In this document: positions 22,781-31,766 of the stretch, in pieces
How positions within the stretch are numbered: the first letter of the stretch is position 1
Layout: each line of letters opens with the position of its first letter
From: an uncultured Bacteroidales bacterium
GTDB taxonomy: Bacteria > Bacteroidota > Bacteroidia > Bacteroidales > UBA932
NCBI GenBank assembly: GCA_947168525.1
Contig: CAMVMG010000006.1
Coordinates: forward strand, 33,419-97,418
Direction: 5' to 3'
DNA length: 64,000 bases
The notes under the pieces: generated by a model
Told to the model about the DNA's origin: nothing
The model's input: the letters and a program-made list of their open reading frames with translations, nothing else
Database searches by the model: none
Position numbers and translations under genes: made by a program

Positions 22781-24256
22781 TTATTTGATTAGTTGCTTGA
22801 CGGCTGCCTGCCAGCCTTCGTAGGCGGGGGCCACCTTGTCGTATGAACCGGGGACAACCGGTTTCTCGCCGTTCCAGACCTTGCCGGCTTCCTCAAAGGA
22901 ACTCCAGCGGCCAAGGGCGAAGCCGTTCATCACAAAGGCGCCGAAGGCCGATGCATCCTCCACCTCGGAGCGCACCACGGGCACCTGCAGGAGGTCGCTC
23001 TGGAACTGCATCAGGAAGCCGTTCCTGGTGGGACCGCCGTCGACGCGGATTTCCCGGAGGGCAATACCGGCCGTGTCGGTCATGGCCTTCACCAGGTCGG
23101 CCACCTGATAGCCGATGCTCTCCAGGGCAGCACGGCACACATGCTCGCGCGAGGAGCCCAAGGTGAGGCCGCAGATCTGGGCCTTCACCTCCGGATGCCA
23201 CCAGGGGGCGCCCAGACCGGCGAAAGCGGGGACGAAGTACACGCCGCCGTTGTCCTTCACGGACGTGGCCAGGCCCTCGATTTCACCTGCCCCGCCGATG
23301 AGGTGGAGTTTGTCCTTGAGCCAGGTAATGGTGGCGCCGGTGCAGTGGATGTTTCCTTCAAAGGCATAGAAGACTTTGCCCAGGGCGGCATATCCCACAG
23401 AGGTCACCAGGCCGTCGGGAGCGTCTGCAAACTTTTCGCCGATGTTCACCATCACGGAAGAACCGGTGCCGTAAGTGGCTTTACCCAGACCCTCCGTGAA
23501 GCACATCTGGCCTGCCAGGGCACCGTGGCTGTCACCCAGCACGCCGGCAATCCGGACAGGCTTGTCAAAGAGACCTTCCATCGTGGTTTCGCCGAAGACG
23601 GCGTCGCAGGGCAAAGCCTGAGGCAGCATGGAGGCGGGGATGGTGAGCAGGCGGAGCATGTCGGCATCCCAGTCCAGCGTATGGATGTTGAAAAGAAGGG
23701 TGCGGGATGCGTTGGTGTAATCCGTCGCATGCACCTTGCCTGAGGTAAGTTTCCAGATGAGCCAGCATTCTACCGTTCCCATCAGGAGTTCTCCCCTTTC
23801 GGCTGCAGCACGGGCCCCGTCCACGTTGTCCAGGATCCACTTCACGCCGCTTCCGGAGAAATACGGGTCGATCAGGAGGCCTGTGCGCTCTTTCACCAGC
23901 GGACCGCAGCCCTGGGCCTTGAGGGCATCGCAGATGTCCTTGCCCCGCATGCACTGCCACACCACGGCGTTGCACACCGGTTTTCCGGTGAGGCGGTTCC
24001 AGACAATCACGGTCTCCCGCTGGTTGGTCAGGGCCAGGGAGCAGTCATCGGCCTGGCAGCCAGCTTTCTCCACCACGGAGCGGATCACGGCCACCGTGTG
24101 CGCGTAAAGCACTTCGGGATCGTGTTCCACCCAACCTTCGCGCGGGTAAATCTGGTCATGGGGCAATGCGGCGGAAACCACCAGCGTGCCGTCTTCCTTG
24201 AAAAGGAGGGCCTTGGTGCTCTGGGTGCTCTGATCGACGGAAATAATGTACGGCAT
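22781..24256 (-). CDS. FGGY-family carbohydrate kinase (glycerol kinase-like)
   Basis: MPYIISVDQSTQSTKALLFKEDGT; ALTNQRETVIVWNRLTGKPVCNAVVWQ; GTGSSVMVNIGE; VDGGPTRNGFLMQFQSDLL. Confidence 0.92.
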   Translation of the reverse strand: MPYIISVDQSTQSTKALLFKEDGTLVVSAALPHDQIYPREGWVEHDPEVLYAHTVAVIRSVVEKAGCQADDCSLALTNQRETVIVWNRLTGKPVCNAVVWQCMRGKDICDALKAQGCGPLVKERTGLLIDPYFSGSGVKWILDNVDGARAAAERGELLMGTVECWLIWKLTSGKVHATDYTNASRTLLFNIHTLDWDADMLRLLTIPASMLPQALPCDAVFGETTMEGLFDKPVRIAGVLGDSHGALAGQMCFTEGLGKATYGTGSSVMVNIGEKFADAPDGLVTSVGYAALGKVFYAFEGNIHCTGATITWLKDKLHLIGGAGEIEGLATSVKDNGGVYFVPAFAGLGAPWWHPEVKAQICGLTLGSSREHVCRAALESIGYQVADLVKAMTDTAGIALREIRVDGGPTRNGFLMQFQSDLLQVPVVRSEVEDASAFGAFVMNGFALGRWSSFEEAGKVWNGEKPVVPGSYDKVAPAYEGWQAAVKQLIK

Positions 24257-24262
24257 GATGTC

Positions 24263-25222
24263 TTATTTTTGGGCTACAGCTTCAAATACACGGGTGGAAT
24301 ACCCTACGAAATCCAGGGCCTGCCTGACGATGCCGTCGGCATCCAGGCCATAGTAATGGAAGATTTCCGGAGAGGTGCCGTGGATGACGTCCTCGTCCGG
24401 GATGCCCAGGATACGCACCGGGACCGGGGCCTCGGAGAGGGCCTCCGTGACCAGGGCGCCCAGGCCGCCGAACCGGCTATGTTCTTCTACGGTGATGATG
24501 CGGCCCGTCTCCCGGGCGGCCTTGAGCACAGCCTCTTTGTCGAAGGGCTTGATCCAGGAGAGGTCCAGCACGCGGGCACAGATGCCTTTCTCCTTCAACG
24601 CCTTTCCGGCCTGCAGGGCATGACAGACGGTTTCTCCCGCACCGATGATGGTGAGGTCGCTGCCGTCCATGAGCAGATTGGCCTTGCCGATCTCGAACGT
24701 AAAATCGTCGTTCTCATAGACATCCGGTACAGCGGCACGTCCTACCCGTACGTAACAGGGCTCCGGGAAATCCACCAGGAACTTCACCAGTTTTTCCGTG
24801 GCACGGCCGTCCGGAGGGAGCACCACGTTCATGCCCGGGAAGGCGCGCAGCACGGCAATGTCGTGCAGGCTGTGGTGCGTGGCGCCCAGAGCACCGTAAG
24901 CCACACCGCCGCTTACGCCCAGGATGGTGACAGGATTGCGGCTGTAGGCCAGGTCCACTTTTACCTGTTCCAGGCTGCGGGCCACATAGAAGCAGGCCGG
25001 CCCGCAGCAGAACACTTTCTTGCCGCTGTGGGCCAGACCGGCGGAAATTCCCACCGCGTCCTGCTCGGCAATGCCGCATTCCACGAACTGGCCTGGAAGT
25101 TCCTTGGCAAAGTCCCCGAGGGTGACAGAGCCGCGGGCATCCGTGGTAACGGCTACAATATCTTTATCCTCCCGCGCGAGTGCGAGGAGCGTGTCGGTAA
25201 AACTCTTTCTGCAGGCTATCAT
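24263..25222 (-). CDS. Transketolase C-terminal (Pyr + C-terminal) subunit
   Basis: VVTTDARGSVTLGDFAKELPGQFVECGIAEQDAVGISAGLAHSGKKVF; ITVEEHSRFGGLGALVTEAL. Start MIACRK at 25222 overlaps the upstream stop by ATGA; the ORF track starts at 25237. Confidence 0.92.
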   Translation of the reverse strand: MIACRKSFTDTLLALAREDKDIVAVTTDARGSVTLGDFAKELPGQFVECGIAEQDAVGISAGLAHSGKKVFCCGPACFYVARSLEQVKVDLAYSRNPVTILGVSGGVAYGALGATHHSLHDIAVLRAFPGMNVVLPPDGRATEKLVKFLVDFPEPCYVRVGRAAVPDVYENDDFTFEIGKANLLMDGSDLTIIGAGETVCHALQAGKALKEKGICARVLDLSWIKPFDKEAVLKAARETGRIITVEEHSRFGGLGALVTEALSEAPVPVRILGIPDEDVIHGTSPEIFHYYGLDADGIVRQALDFVGYSTRVFEAVAQK

Positions 25223-26055
25223 AAGGCTTCCTCCCATTCTTTGATTCTGGCATCAATTTCTTCCAGTGCCTGGGCATACTGCTCGGGCGTAGGGACGCCG
25301 TGATGCCACTTGGCCACATTCTCCATAAAAGAGACCCCTTTCCCCTTTGTGGTATGGGAAACAATCAAGTGGGGCTTCTCCGCCCGGAAGTCTATTCCGT
25401 CCAGGGTGCGGACAATATCGTCCATGTCGTCGCCGTCCATCTCAACCACATCCCAACCGAAAGCGGTCCACTTGGCCACGATATCGTCAATGCCCATCAC
25501 GTCTTCCGTATTGCCGCTGATCTGCAGGTGGTTCCGGTCGATGATGGCCACCAGGTTCCCCAGTTTGTACTGGCGTCCGGCCATGGCGGCCTCGTAGATG
25601 GATCCCTCTCCCTGCTCGCCGTCGCCCATCAGCACAAAAGTGCGGTAGGCTTTCCCGTCCATCCTGGCAGCCAGGGCCATGCCCACGCCGATGGAAAGGC
25701 CGTGTCCCAGGGCACCGGAGTTGACCTCGATGCCGGGGACATTCACGGTAGGATGGCCTCCCAGCGGGGAGCCGAACTGCCCCAGCGTATCCAGGACAGC
25801 CTTGTCCAGGATACCTTTGGCCTCCAGGGTGACGAACAGAGCCTCTACGCAATGGCCTTTGCTCAGGATAAAGCGGTCCCGATCCGGATTGTCCAGGTTA
25901 TCTTTGTCCACATGAAGCGTATGAAAGTAAAGGGCCGTGAGCACATTCAGACACGACAAATCACCGCCCGTATGGCCGGCCTTTGCACTGCAAATGATTT
26001 CCATCAGTCTTCTTCTGCTCCGTTCGGAAGTCAGTTTAAGTTGTGATGTGTTCAT
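25219..26055 (-). CDS. Transketolase N-terminal (TPP-binding) subunit
   Basis: GHTGGDLSCLNVLTALYFHTL; RFILSKGHCVEALFVTL; GALGHGLSIGVGMALAARMDGKAYRTFVLMGDGEQGEGSIYEAAM; VAIIDRNHLQISG. Confidence 0.95.
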   Translation of the reverse strand: MNTSQLKLTSERSRRRLMEIICSAKAGHTGGDLSCLNVLTALYFHTLHVDKDNLDNPDRDRFILSKGHCVEALFVTLEAKGILDKAVLDTLGQFGSPLGGHPTVNVPGIEVNSGALGHGLSIGVGMALAARMDGKAYRTFVLMGDGEQGEGSIYEAAMAGRQYKLGNLVAIIDRNHLQISGNTEDVMGIDDIVAKWTAFGWDVVEMDGDDMDDIVRTLDGIDFRAEKPHLIVSHTTKGKGVSFMENVAKWHHGVPTPEQYAQALEEIDARIKEWEEAL

Positions 26056-26086
26056 ATTTAAACTTTAGTGTTATACGTTTTCCCTG

Positions 26087-26094
26087 CAAATATA
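26087..26094 (-). promoter_or_regulatory. -7 box (TATATTTG) of the transketolase/kinase/isomerase operon
   Basis: CAAATATA on + strand, 32 nt upstream of ATG at 26055. Confidence 0.55.
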
Positions 26095-26097
26095 ATC

Positions 26098-26151
26098 AAT
26101 CGAAAATCAATAACAAAAGAAAACGAAAGTTTTTTACAAAAAAACGAAAAT
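26098..26151. promoter_or_regulatory. Cluster of GAAAACGAAA-like operator motifs
   Basis: AATCGAAAATC, AAAGAAAACGAAAG (26116-26129) and ACAAAAAAACGAAAAT (26136-26151) in the divergent intergenic region; similar motifs at 6698-6742 and 27172-27207. Confidence 0.5.
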
Positions 26152-26242
26152 TTTCAGCATAAAACCGGATAGAATGGCCTGTACGACATCTTTCCTTTTC
26201 GAAAATACAGAAAGCACGATTTTTATTTTCAAGTATTTTCAG

Positions 26243-26250
26243 TATCTTTG
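26243..26250 (+). promoter_or_regulatory. -7 box (TATCTTTG) for deoR-family gene
   Basis: TATCTTTG, about 31 nt upstream of ATG at 26281. Confidence 0.55.
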
Positions 26251-26280
26251 TATTTAGTATAATTAAAACTACCACGGGTT

Positions 26281-27039
26281 ATGGCACTCAATCAAAGAAG
26301 ACAGGAAATCCTGAACCTCATTAGGGAAGACGGGCATGCCAAAGTGCAGAAACTCGCCCAAATCTTCAACGTATCGGAAGTGACCATCCGCCAGGATCTG
26401 GAAACGCTGGAAAAGATGGGCTTCGTCCAGCGGGAATACGGCGGCGCCTTCCTCAAGGACGTTGGAAACTTCGCCACCACCGGTACCCTCATCAACGAGA
26501 ACTTGATGGTGGAAGAGAAGAAGGAACTGGCCAGAAAGGCCGTCTCCCTGATCCAGGAGGGAGAAACCATCATCCTGGATTCCGGCTCAACCACCACGGA
26601 AGTGGCCAAACTCATGACCGGGTTCAAGTCCCTCACGGTCATCACCAACGCCCTCAACATCGCCTATATCCTGGGCGGCAACCCGGGCATCAACCTCATC
26701 GTCTCCGGCGGTGAATTCAAGGCACCCACCCTCTCGCTCACGGGAGACATGGCAGCCGACACCTTCAAGGGCATCCATGTCAACAAATGCTTTCTGGCAA
26801 CGGCCGGCATCTCCCCGGACCTGCAGCTCACCTACCCTTCTCTGAGCGACCTTGTTGTGAAATCGGCCATGATCCGCGCCGCGGACAAAGTATACCTGGT
26901 GGCCGATTCTTCCAAGATCGGCATTTCCTCCTTCGCTTCGCTGGGGCGCCTTTCCCTGATCGATACACTCATCACGGACAGCAAGATCACCCCCGCCCAG
27001 AAAGAGGCCATCAAGGAGCTGAAAGTAGACATCCTTTAG
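26281..27039 (+). CDS. DeoR/GlpR-family transcriptional repressor
   Basis: RRQEILNLIREDGHAKVQKLAQIFNVSEVTIRQDLETLEKMGFVQREYGGAFL (DeoR HTH) and sensor domain EGETIILDSGSTTTEVAKLM. Confidence 0.96.
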   Translation: MALNQRRQEILNLIREDGHAKVQKLAQIFNVSEVTIRQDLETLEKMGFVQREYGGAFLKDVGNFATTGTLINENLMVEEKKELARKAVSLIQEGETIILDSGSTTTEVAKLMTGFKSLTVITNALNIAYILGGNPGINLIVSGGEFKAPTLSLTGDMAADTFKGIHVNKCFLATAGISPDLQLTYPSLSDLVVKSAMIRAADKVYLVADSSKIGISSFASLGRLSLIDTLITDSKITPAQKEAIKELKVDIL

Positions 27040-27065
27040 AAACCCATGACAAACCGTTTTAATGC

Positions 27066-27100
27066 AAGACCCGCTGCGAATCTCTTCGAAGCGGGTCTTT
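27066..27100 (+). terminator. Terminator-like hairpin after the DeoR gene
   Basis: AAGACCCGCT...AGCGGGTCTT inverted repeat; short T tract. Confidence 0.6.
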
Positions 27101-27289
27101 AACCATTATTAACTATTAACCAATATAAGGTGATTTCTTTCGTTCTCCTCCATCTTACCGCCTGCAAATATAAGAAAACGAAATTAAACAACAAAAGAAA
27201 TCGAAACTTTTAACAAAAAAAAAATATTCTACGCAAAAATGACCGCCATCTTCCGGCATTAATCTTCAATTTGAAGTATCTTTGCAGAT

Positions 27290-29035
27290 ATGAAACGATT
27301 CATTTCACTTATCCTGCTGCTAGTTCCCGCAGCGCTCTCCGCCCAGATCTTCGGACTGGACCCGGTGCCCACTTCCCTTCCCGCTTCCCATCTGTGCATA
27401 TATAAAGACACGCTGGTTGCCGGAGGAGACGGCCACCTGCTCGTTACCCAGATGTATATGCCGGAAGGCGACGGTCCCTGGCCCGTGGTGGTCTACCGCA
27501 CTCCGTATATGAACAATGCGCCCCTCGGCGACTGGATGCTGGGATTCAAACAGTATGCCGAGCGTGGCATCGGCGTCATCGTCCAGCGATGCCGGGGCAC
27601 GGGAGGATCGGAGGGCACCTTCGAGCCTAACGTAAACGAGCGGGCCGATGGCCTGGCCCTGCTGGACTGGCTGCAAAAGGCTCCCTGGTGCAAGAGCATC
27701 GGCCTTACGGGCTGCTCCTACATGGGCCTCACCAGCTGGATCGTAGCCGATGCGGTTCCGGAAAAAGTGAAAGGCATCTATCTGGAACATTACGGGGTAG
27801 ACCGGCACCTGTCGGCCTATAACAGCGGCCTGTTCCGGCAGGACATCCTCACGGCATGGGCTATCGACAATGCCGGCGTCCCCATCCGGAAGCCGGAAGT
27901 GACCGACAGTGACAAACCCTATTACGACGAAATGCGCTATATGCCCCAACGGACAATGGACGAAGACCTTCTGGGGGCGCAGATTCCCTGGTACAGAGAC
28001 TGGATCTCCCATACGGACTACCCGGATCCTTACTGGCACACCGGGTTCTGGGCCCTTCTCAGAAGCATCCCGCCCAAGATCCAGGTTCCGATGACCGTGG
28101 TCGCCGGCCACTTCGACCACCACATGGAGGGCACCATCCTGGGGTACGAACTGCTGCCGGAAGCCACCAAGGCCAGGAGCCGGCTCCTGGTGGGCGGCTG
28201 GAACCACGGCTTCGAGACCACGCCCAAGCTGGATGGGCTGGTGCACGACCACGACATCGACATCAACCTGGATACATTCGAATGGTTCTATTCGCTCCTG
28301 GTCGAAGAGAAAGAGCCCGTGCACGAAGTGAAAGTCTACGACATCGGTGCAGACAAATGGCTCTCCCTGCCGGAATGGCCATCGGCCGCCGGAAACGCCC
28401 GGACCTTCTTCCTGAGCAGCGAAGCAGAAGGAACGGTGTTCGGCCTGAAAGACTTGCCTTCCGGCAAAAGGAAGGCACTCTCCTATGATTACGACCCCTC
28501 CAATCCCGTCTTTTCGATAGGCGGGGAAACCCTTTTCAACTCCAATGCCCGGAAGGGCAGCCAGCCGCAGAAACCGGCCGGTTACCGGGACGATATCCTC
28601 TTCTTCCGCTCCGAGCCCCTCACCAATCCTATGACCCTCTCGGGCATGCCCAAGGCTGTCATCTGGTTCTCGTCCGACTGTGAAGACACGGCCGTGACGG
28701 TGAAAATCAGCGAAGAAAAGGCCGACGGAACCACGCTGAACATCCGTACAGGCATTGCCACCCTGGCCTTCCGCAAGGCTAAACTGGGGCACCGCGGAAC
28801 CTACAACCCGGGAGAGATTGTTCCTGTTGAAATTCAGATGCTGCCCATCGTCTGGGAACTGCAGCCAGGCAGCCGCATCCGCGTGGACATCTCCTCCTCC
28901 GACTTCCCCCAATACAGCATCCACAGCAACTATCCTGGAGTGTGGTCTGCCCAGACCGCCATACGCACCGCCCGGCAGCATGTTTGGACCGGCAAACCCT
29001 ATCCCAGCCGGATAGAACTGCCCCTGCTGCCATAA
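27290..29035 (+). CDS. CocE/NonD-type (S15-like) secreted alpha/beta hydrolase
   Basis: Signal peptide MKRFISLILLLVPAALSAQ; VQRCRGTGGSEGTFEP; GLTGCSYMGLTSWIVAD (nucleophile GxSYxG); C-terminal jelly-roll (PGSRIRVDISSSDFPQY). Confidence 0.9.
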   Translation: MKRFISLILLLVPAALSAQIFGLDPVPTSLPASHLCIYKDTLVAGGDGHLLVTQMYMPEGDGPWPVVVYRTPYMNNAPLGDWMLGFKQYAERGIGVIVQRCRGTGGSEGTFEPNVNERADGLALLDWLQKAPWCKSIGLTGCSYMGLTSWIVADAVPEKVKGIYLEHYGVDRHLSAYNSGLFRQDILTAWAIDNAGVPIRKPEVTDSDKPYYDEMRYMPQRTMDEDLLGAQIPWYRDWISHTDYPDPYWHTGFWALLRSIPPKIQVPMTVVAGHFDHHMEGTILGYELLPEATKARSRLLVGGWNHGFETTPKLDGLVHDHDIDINLDTFEWFYSLLVEEKEPVHEVKVYDIGADKWLSLPEWPSAAGNARTFFLSSEAEGTVFGLKDLPSGKRKALSYDYDPSNPVFSIGGETLFNSNARKGSQPQKPAGYRDDILFFRSEPLTNPMTLSGMPKAVIWFSSDCEDTAVTVKISEEKADGTTLNIRTGIATLAFRKAKLGHRGTYNPGEIVPVEIQMLPIVWELQPGSRIRVDISSSDFPQYSIHSNYPGVWSAQTAIRTARQHVWTGKPYPSRIELPLLP

Positions 29036-29053
29036 TTTCCCTCCATCCCCCCG

Positions 29054-29167
29054 TAGGGTGCACCTGGAAGTGCACCCTAACCGGCATACCCCCCGTGTAG
29101 GGTGCACCTGAAAGTGCACCCTAGTCGGCATACACCCCCCGTAGGGTGCACCGAAATGCGCACCCTA
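29054..29167. repeat. Three 44-bp-spaced copies of a TAGGGTGCAC...GTGCACCCTA palindrome
   Basis: Hairpin units at 29054-29079, 29098-29123, 29142-29167; the third has one arm mismatch. Confidence 0.93.
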
Positions 29168-29193
29168 ACCAGGCACGCAAAAGGGGCAGGCGC

Positions 29194-29227
29194 AAAAAAA
29201 GGAGGCCAGCCCTTTGGGGCGACCTCC
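29194..29227 (-). terminator. Rho-independent terminator for the minus-strand GH3 gene
   Basis: Minus strand GGAGGTCGCCCCAAAGGGCTGGCCTCC followed by TTTTTTT. Confidence 0.75.
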
Positions 29228-29248
29228 TACATAACGCTGAAAGCGGGA

Positions 29249-31555
29249 TTATTCGGTTACGGGAGCCAGCACGTTGTGCACAGGCCAGGACTGGGCCTTG
29301 GCAACCTTTAGCGGAGCGGTGGCGCGGATGTCGGCCACGGAAGCGCCGAAATGAACGGTGTAGTTGCCGGCAGCGGTTTCCCAGGCCGAGCTGGCCTCAT
29401 TGAAGGAAGCCATCTCATAGGCGCTCACCTTCAGGTTAAGGGTCTGGCTTTCACCGGGCTTGAGTTCTTTGGTCTTGCCGAAGGCCTTGAGCTCGCAGGC
29501 GGGTTTCTCCAGGCCTCCCGCGGGAGCGCTCACGTAGAGCTCCACCACTTCCTTACCGGCCACCTTGCCGGTATTGGTCACGGTGATGCTGGCAGTGAAA
29601 CCATCGGCTGTGGCCTTCACGACGGGCTTGCTGTAAGTGAAGGTAGTATAGCTGAGACCGTATCCGAACGGATAGGAAACTTCCACGCCACGGGTGGTGA
29701 AATGACGGTAGCCCACCCAGATGCCTTCTTCGTACTTGGTGAAATCCACATCCTTGGTCTTCACCTGGGGACCGCGGCCGAAGCCGAAGCCCTGGTTGGC
29801 ATTGCGGACATAGTTATACGGGAAGTTGGCGCTGGACGGATGGTCCATGAAGTTCATGGGGAAGGTCATGGGGAGTTTGCCGGAAGGGTTCACCTTGCCG
29901 GTGAGCACATCGCCCACGGCGTTGGCGCCTTCCTGTCCGGGAGACCAGGGCAGGAGGATGGCATCCACCAGATTCTTCCAGGAGTTGGTCTCGATGACAC
30001 CACCGACATTCAGGACCACGACAACCTTCTTGCCCAGGGCCCGGTAGCTGGCACTCACGTTCTGGATCAGCTCACGCTCGATGGAGGTGAGCTCGAAGTC
30101 GTCCATCATGTGACGGTCGGCGCCCTCACCGGCGTTGCGGCCGATGACAATGACGGCGAGGTCGTTGCGCTGGGCTTCGGTGGAGATGGCGGCAGCAGGG
30201 ATAGCTACCTCGGCGAGCTTGCGGCGGGAGAACCAGTTGTTGCCGGTACCGCTGAGGGCGTTCTGGGCCTTGTCATAGGCCTGGAACGCGGTATAGTAGT
30301 CGATCAGGCTCTGGTCCAGGGTGAAGCCGGCGTTCTTGAGACCGTCCACCAGGTTCACGACGTAGGCCTTGTTCACATCGCCGGAGCCGGTTCCGCCGGC
30401 CACGAAATCGACGGAGGAGACACCGTACAGGGCCACTTTCTCATTGCCCTTGAGCGGCAAGGTGTTCTCCTGGTTGCGCAGGAGCACCATGGCCTCACCG
30501 GCGGCCTTGCGGGCCACGGCGGCGTGGGCCTTCAGGTCCGGCTTGTTGGAGAACTTGTACCCGTTGAAGCGGGGAGTGCGGACAATGTAGTTGAGCATGT
30601 TGCGCACGTTGCGGTCCAGTTCTTCCTGAGAAATGGATCCGTCCTGCACACCGGCGATGATGCGGTCGATCTCGTTCTGGTTGCCGGGCTCCATGAGGTC
30701 GTTGCCGGCCTTGGCGCTCTTGACAGTGCCGGCCTTGTTGCCCCAGTCGGTCATGACAATGCCCTTGAAACCCCATTCGTCACGCAGTACGGTGGTCAGG
30801 AGGTCCTTCTTCTGCTGGGTGTATTCGCCGTTGAGCTGGTTGTAGGAAGACATCACGGTCCAGGGATCGGATTCCTTCACGGCAATCTCGAAGTTCTTGA
30901 GGTAAATCTCGCGGAGGGCGCGCTGGGAGATGATAGCATCGTTCTCGTTGCGGTTGGTCTCCTGGTTGTTGGCGGCGTAGTGCTTGATGGAAGTACCCAC
31001 ACCGTTGCTCTGGATACCGCGCACATAGGCGGCGGCCATCTTGCCGGACAGGAGCGGGTCCTCGGAGAAATATTCGAAGTTACGGCCGCACAGCGGGTTG
31101 CGGTGAATGTTCATACCCGGGGCCAGGAGCACGTCCACGCCGTATTCCTTTACCTCGTTACCCATGGCGGTGGTCACTTCCTCCACCAGGTTCAGGTCCC
31201 AGGAGCTGGCGAGCAGCGTTCCCACGGGGAAACCGGTGCAATAGTATGTGTTGTTGTCGTTCGGGCGGGTAGGAGAGATGCGCAGGCCGGCAGGGCCGTC
31301 TGCCAGAACGGTACCGGGAATGCCCAGACGCTCGATGGGGCGGGTGTTGCCGGCGGCGCCGGGAACCTGGGCGGCCACCCCGGAGGTGACACCGTTCACC
31401 ATGGCGGCACGGGCTCCACCTACCAGCAGGGTGGCTTTCTCCTGAAGGGTCATGGCCTTCAGGACTTCGTCGATGTTGTCCTTACGGAGCTGAGGCTGTG
31501 CGGCGGCCACAAGGGCAAGGCCCACAGCAACAAGGGAAAGAAAGATTCTTTTCAT
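29249..31555 (-). CDS. Glycoside hydrolase family 3-like (beta-glycosidase)
   Basis: Start MKRIFLSLVAVGLALVAAAQ at 31555; RLGIPGTVLADGPAGLRI; APGMNIHRNPLCGRNFEYFSEDPLLSGKMAAAYVRGIQ; VMTDWGNKAG; fibronectin-III-like C-terminus. Confidence 0.95.
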   Translation of the reverse strand: MKRIFLSLVAVGLALVAAAQPQLRKDNIDEVLKAMTLQEKATLLVGGARAAMVNGVTSGVAAQVPGAAGNTRPIERLGIPGTVLADGPAGLRISPTRPNDNNTYYCTGFPVGTLLASSWDLNLVEEVTTAMGNEVKEYGVDVLLAPGMNIHRNPLCGRNFEYFSEDPLLSGKMAAAYVRGIQSNGVGTSIKHYAANNQETNRNENDAIISQRALREIYLKNFEIAVKESDPWTVMSSYNQLNGEYTQQKKDLLTTVLRDEWGFKGIVMTDWGNKAGTVKSAKAGNDLMEPGNQNEIDRIIAGVQDGSISQEELDRNVRNMLNYIVRTPRFNGYKFSNKPDLKAHAAVARKAAGEAMVLLRNQENTLPLKGNEKVALYGVSSVDFVAGGTGSGDVNKAYVVNLVDGLKNAGFTLDQSLIDYYTAFQAYDKAQNALSGTGNNWFSRRKLAEVAIPAAAISTEAQRNDLAVIVIGRNAGEGADRHMMDDFELTSIERELIQNVSASYRALGKKVVVVLNVGGVIETNSWKNLVDAILLPWSPGQEGANAVGDVLTGKVNPSGKLPMTFPMNFMDHPSSANFPYNYVRNANQGFGFGRGPQVKTKDVDFTKYEEGIWVGYRHFTTRGVEVSYPFGYGLSYTTFTYSKPVVKATADGFTASITVTNTGKVAGKEVVELYVSAPAGGLEKPACELKAFGKTKELKPGESQTLNLKVSAYEMASFNEASSAWETAAGNYTVHFGASVADIRATAPLKVAKAQSWPVHNVLAPVTE

Positions 31556-31766
31556 ATTAATTGGGTTAGTAAGATCGTCGTTCTTAGCGTTGGCTAAGTT
31601 AAGCATTTTCCTGCTTGGTTCCTTGCCCTTAAATGCAAAAAACTTTGCAAAAACTTCAAATTGGCAACAACTTGAACATCCATGCAACAAATTTAGTGAA
31701 AATAGTAGTAACTTTGCCATAGCACGGGATAAAAAACCGAAACAAATCGTAATAAAACACAACACA

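Noticed and set aside
15606-26055. Sulfoquinovose sulfo-transketolase pathway as explanation for the split transketolase
   Set aside because: No GH31-like sulfoquinovosidase or sulfolactaldehyde-processing gene is visible, and an FGGY kinase is present; not excluded, but less consistent than an apulose-type pathway.
29054-29167. CRISPR array possibility
   Set aside because: Only three palindromic units with conserved, non-unique spacers and no cas genes.
29351-31597. 748-aa plus-strand ORF opposite GH3, and likewise 31656..34043 (-), 39469..42216 (+), 27320..29131 (-), 52912..55143 (+)
   Set aside because: Each is antisense to a strongly supported gene and lacks plausible protein motifs.
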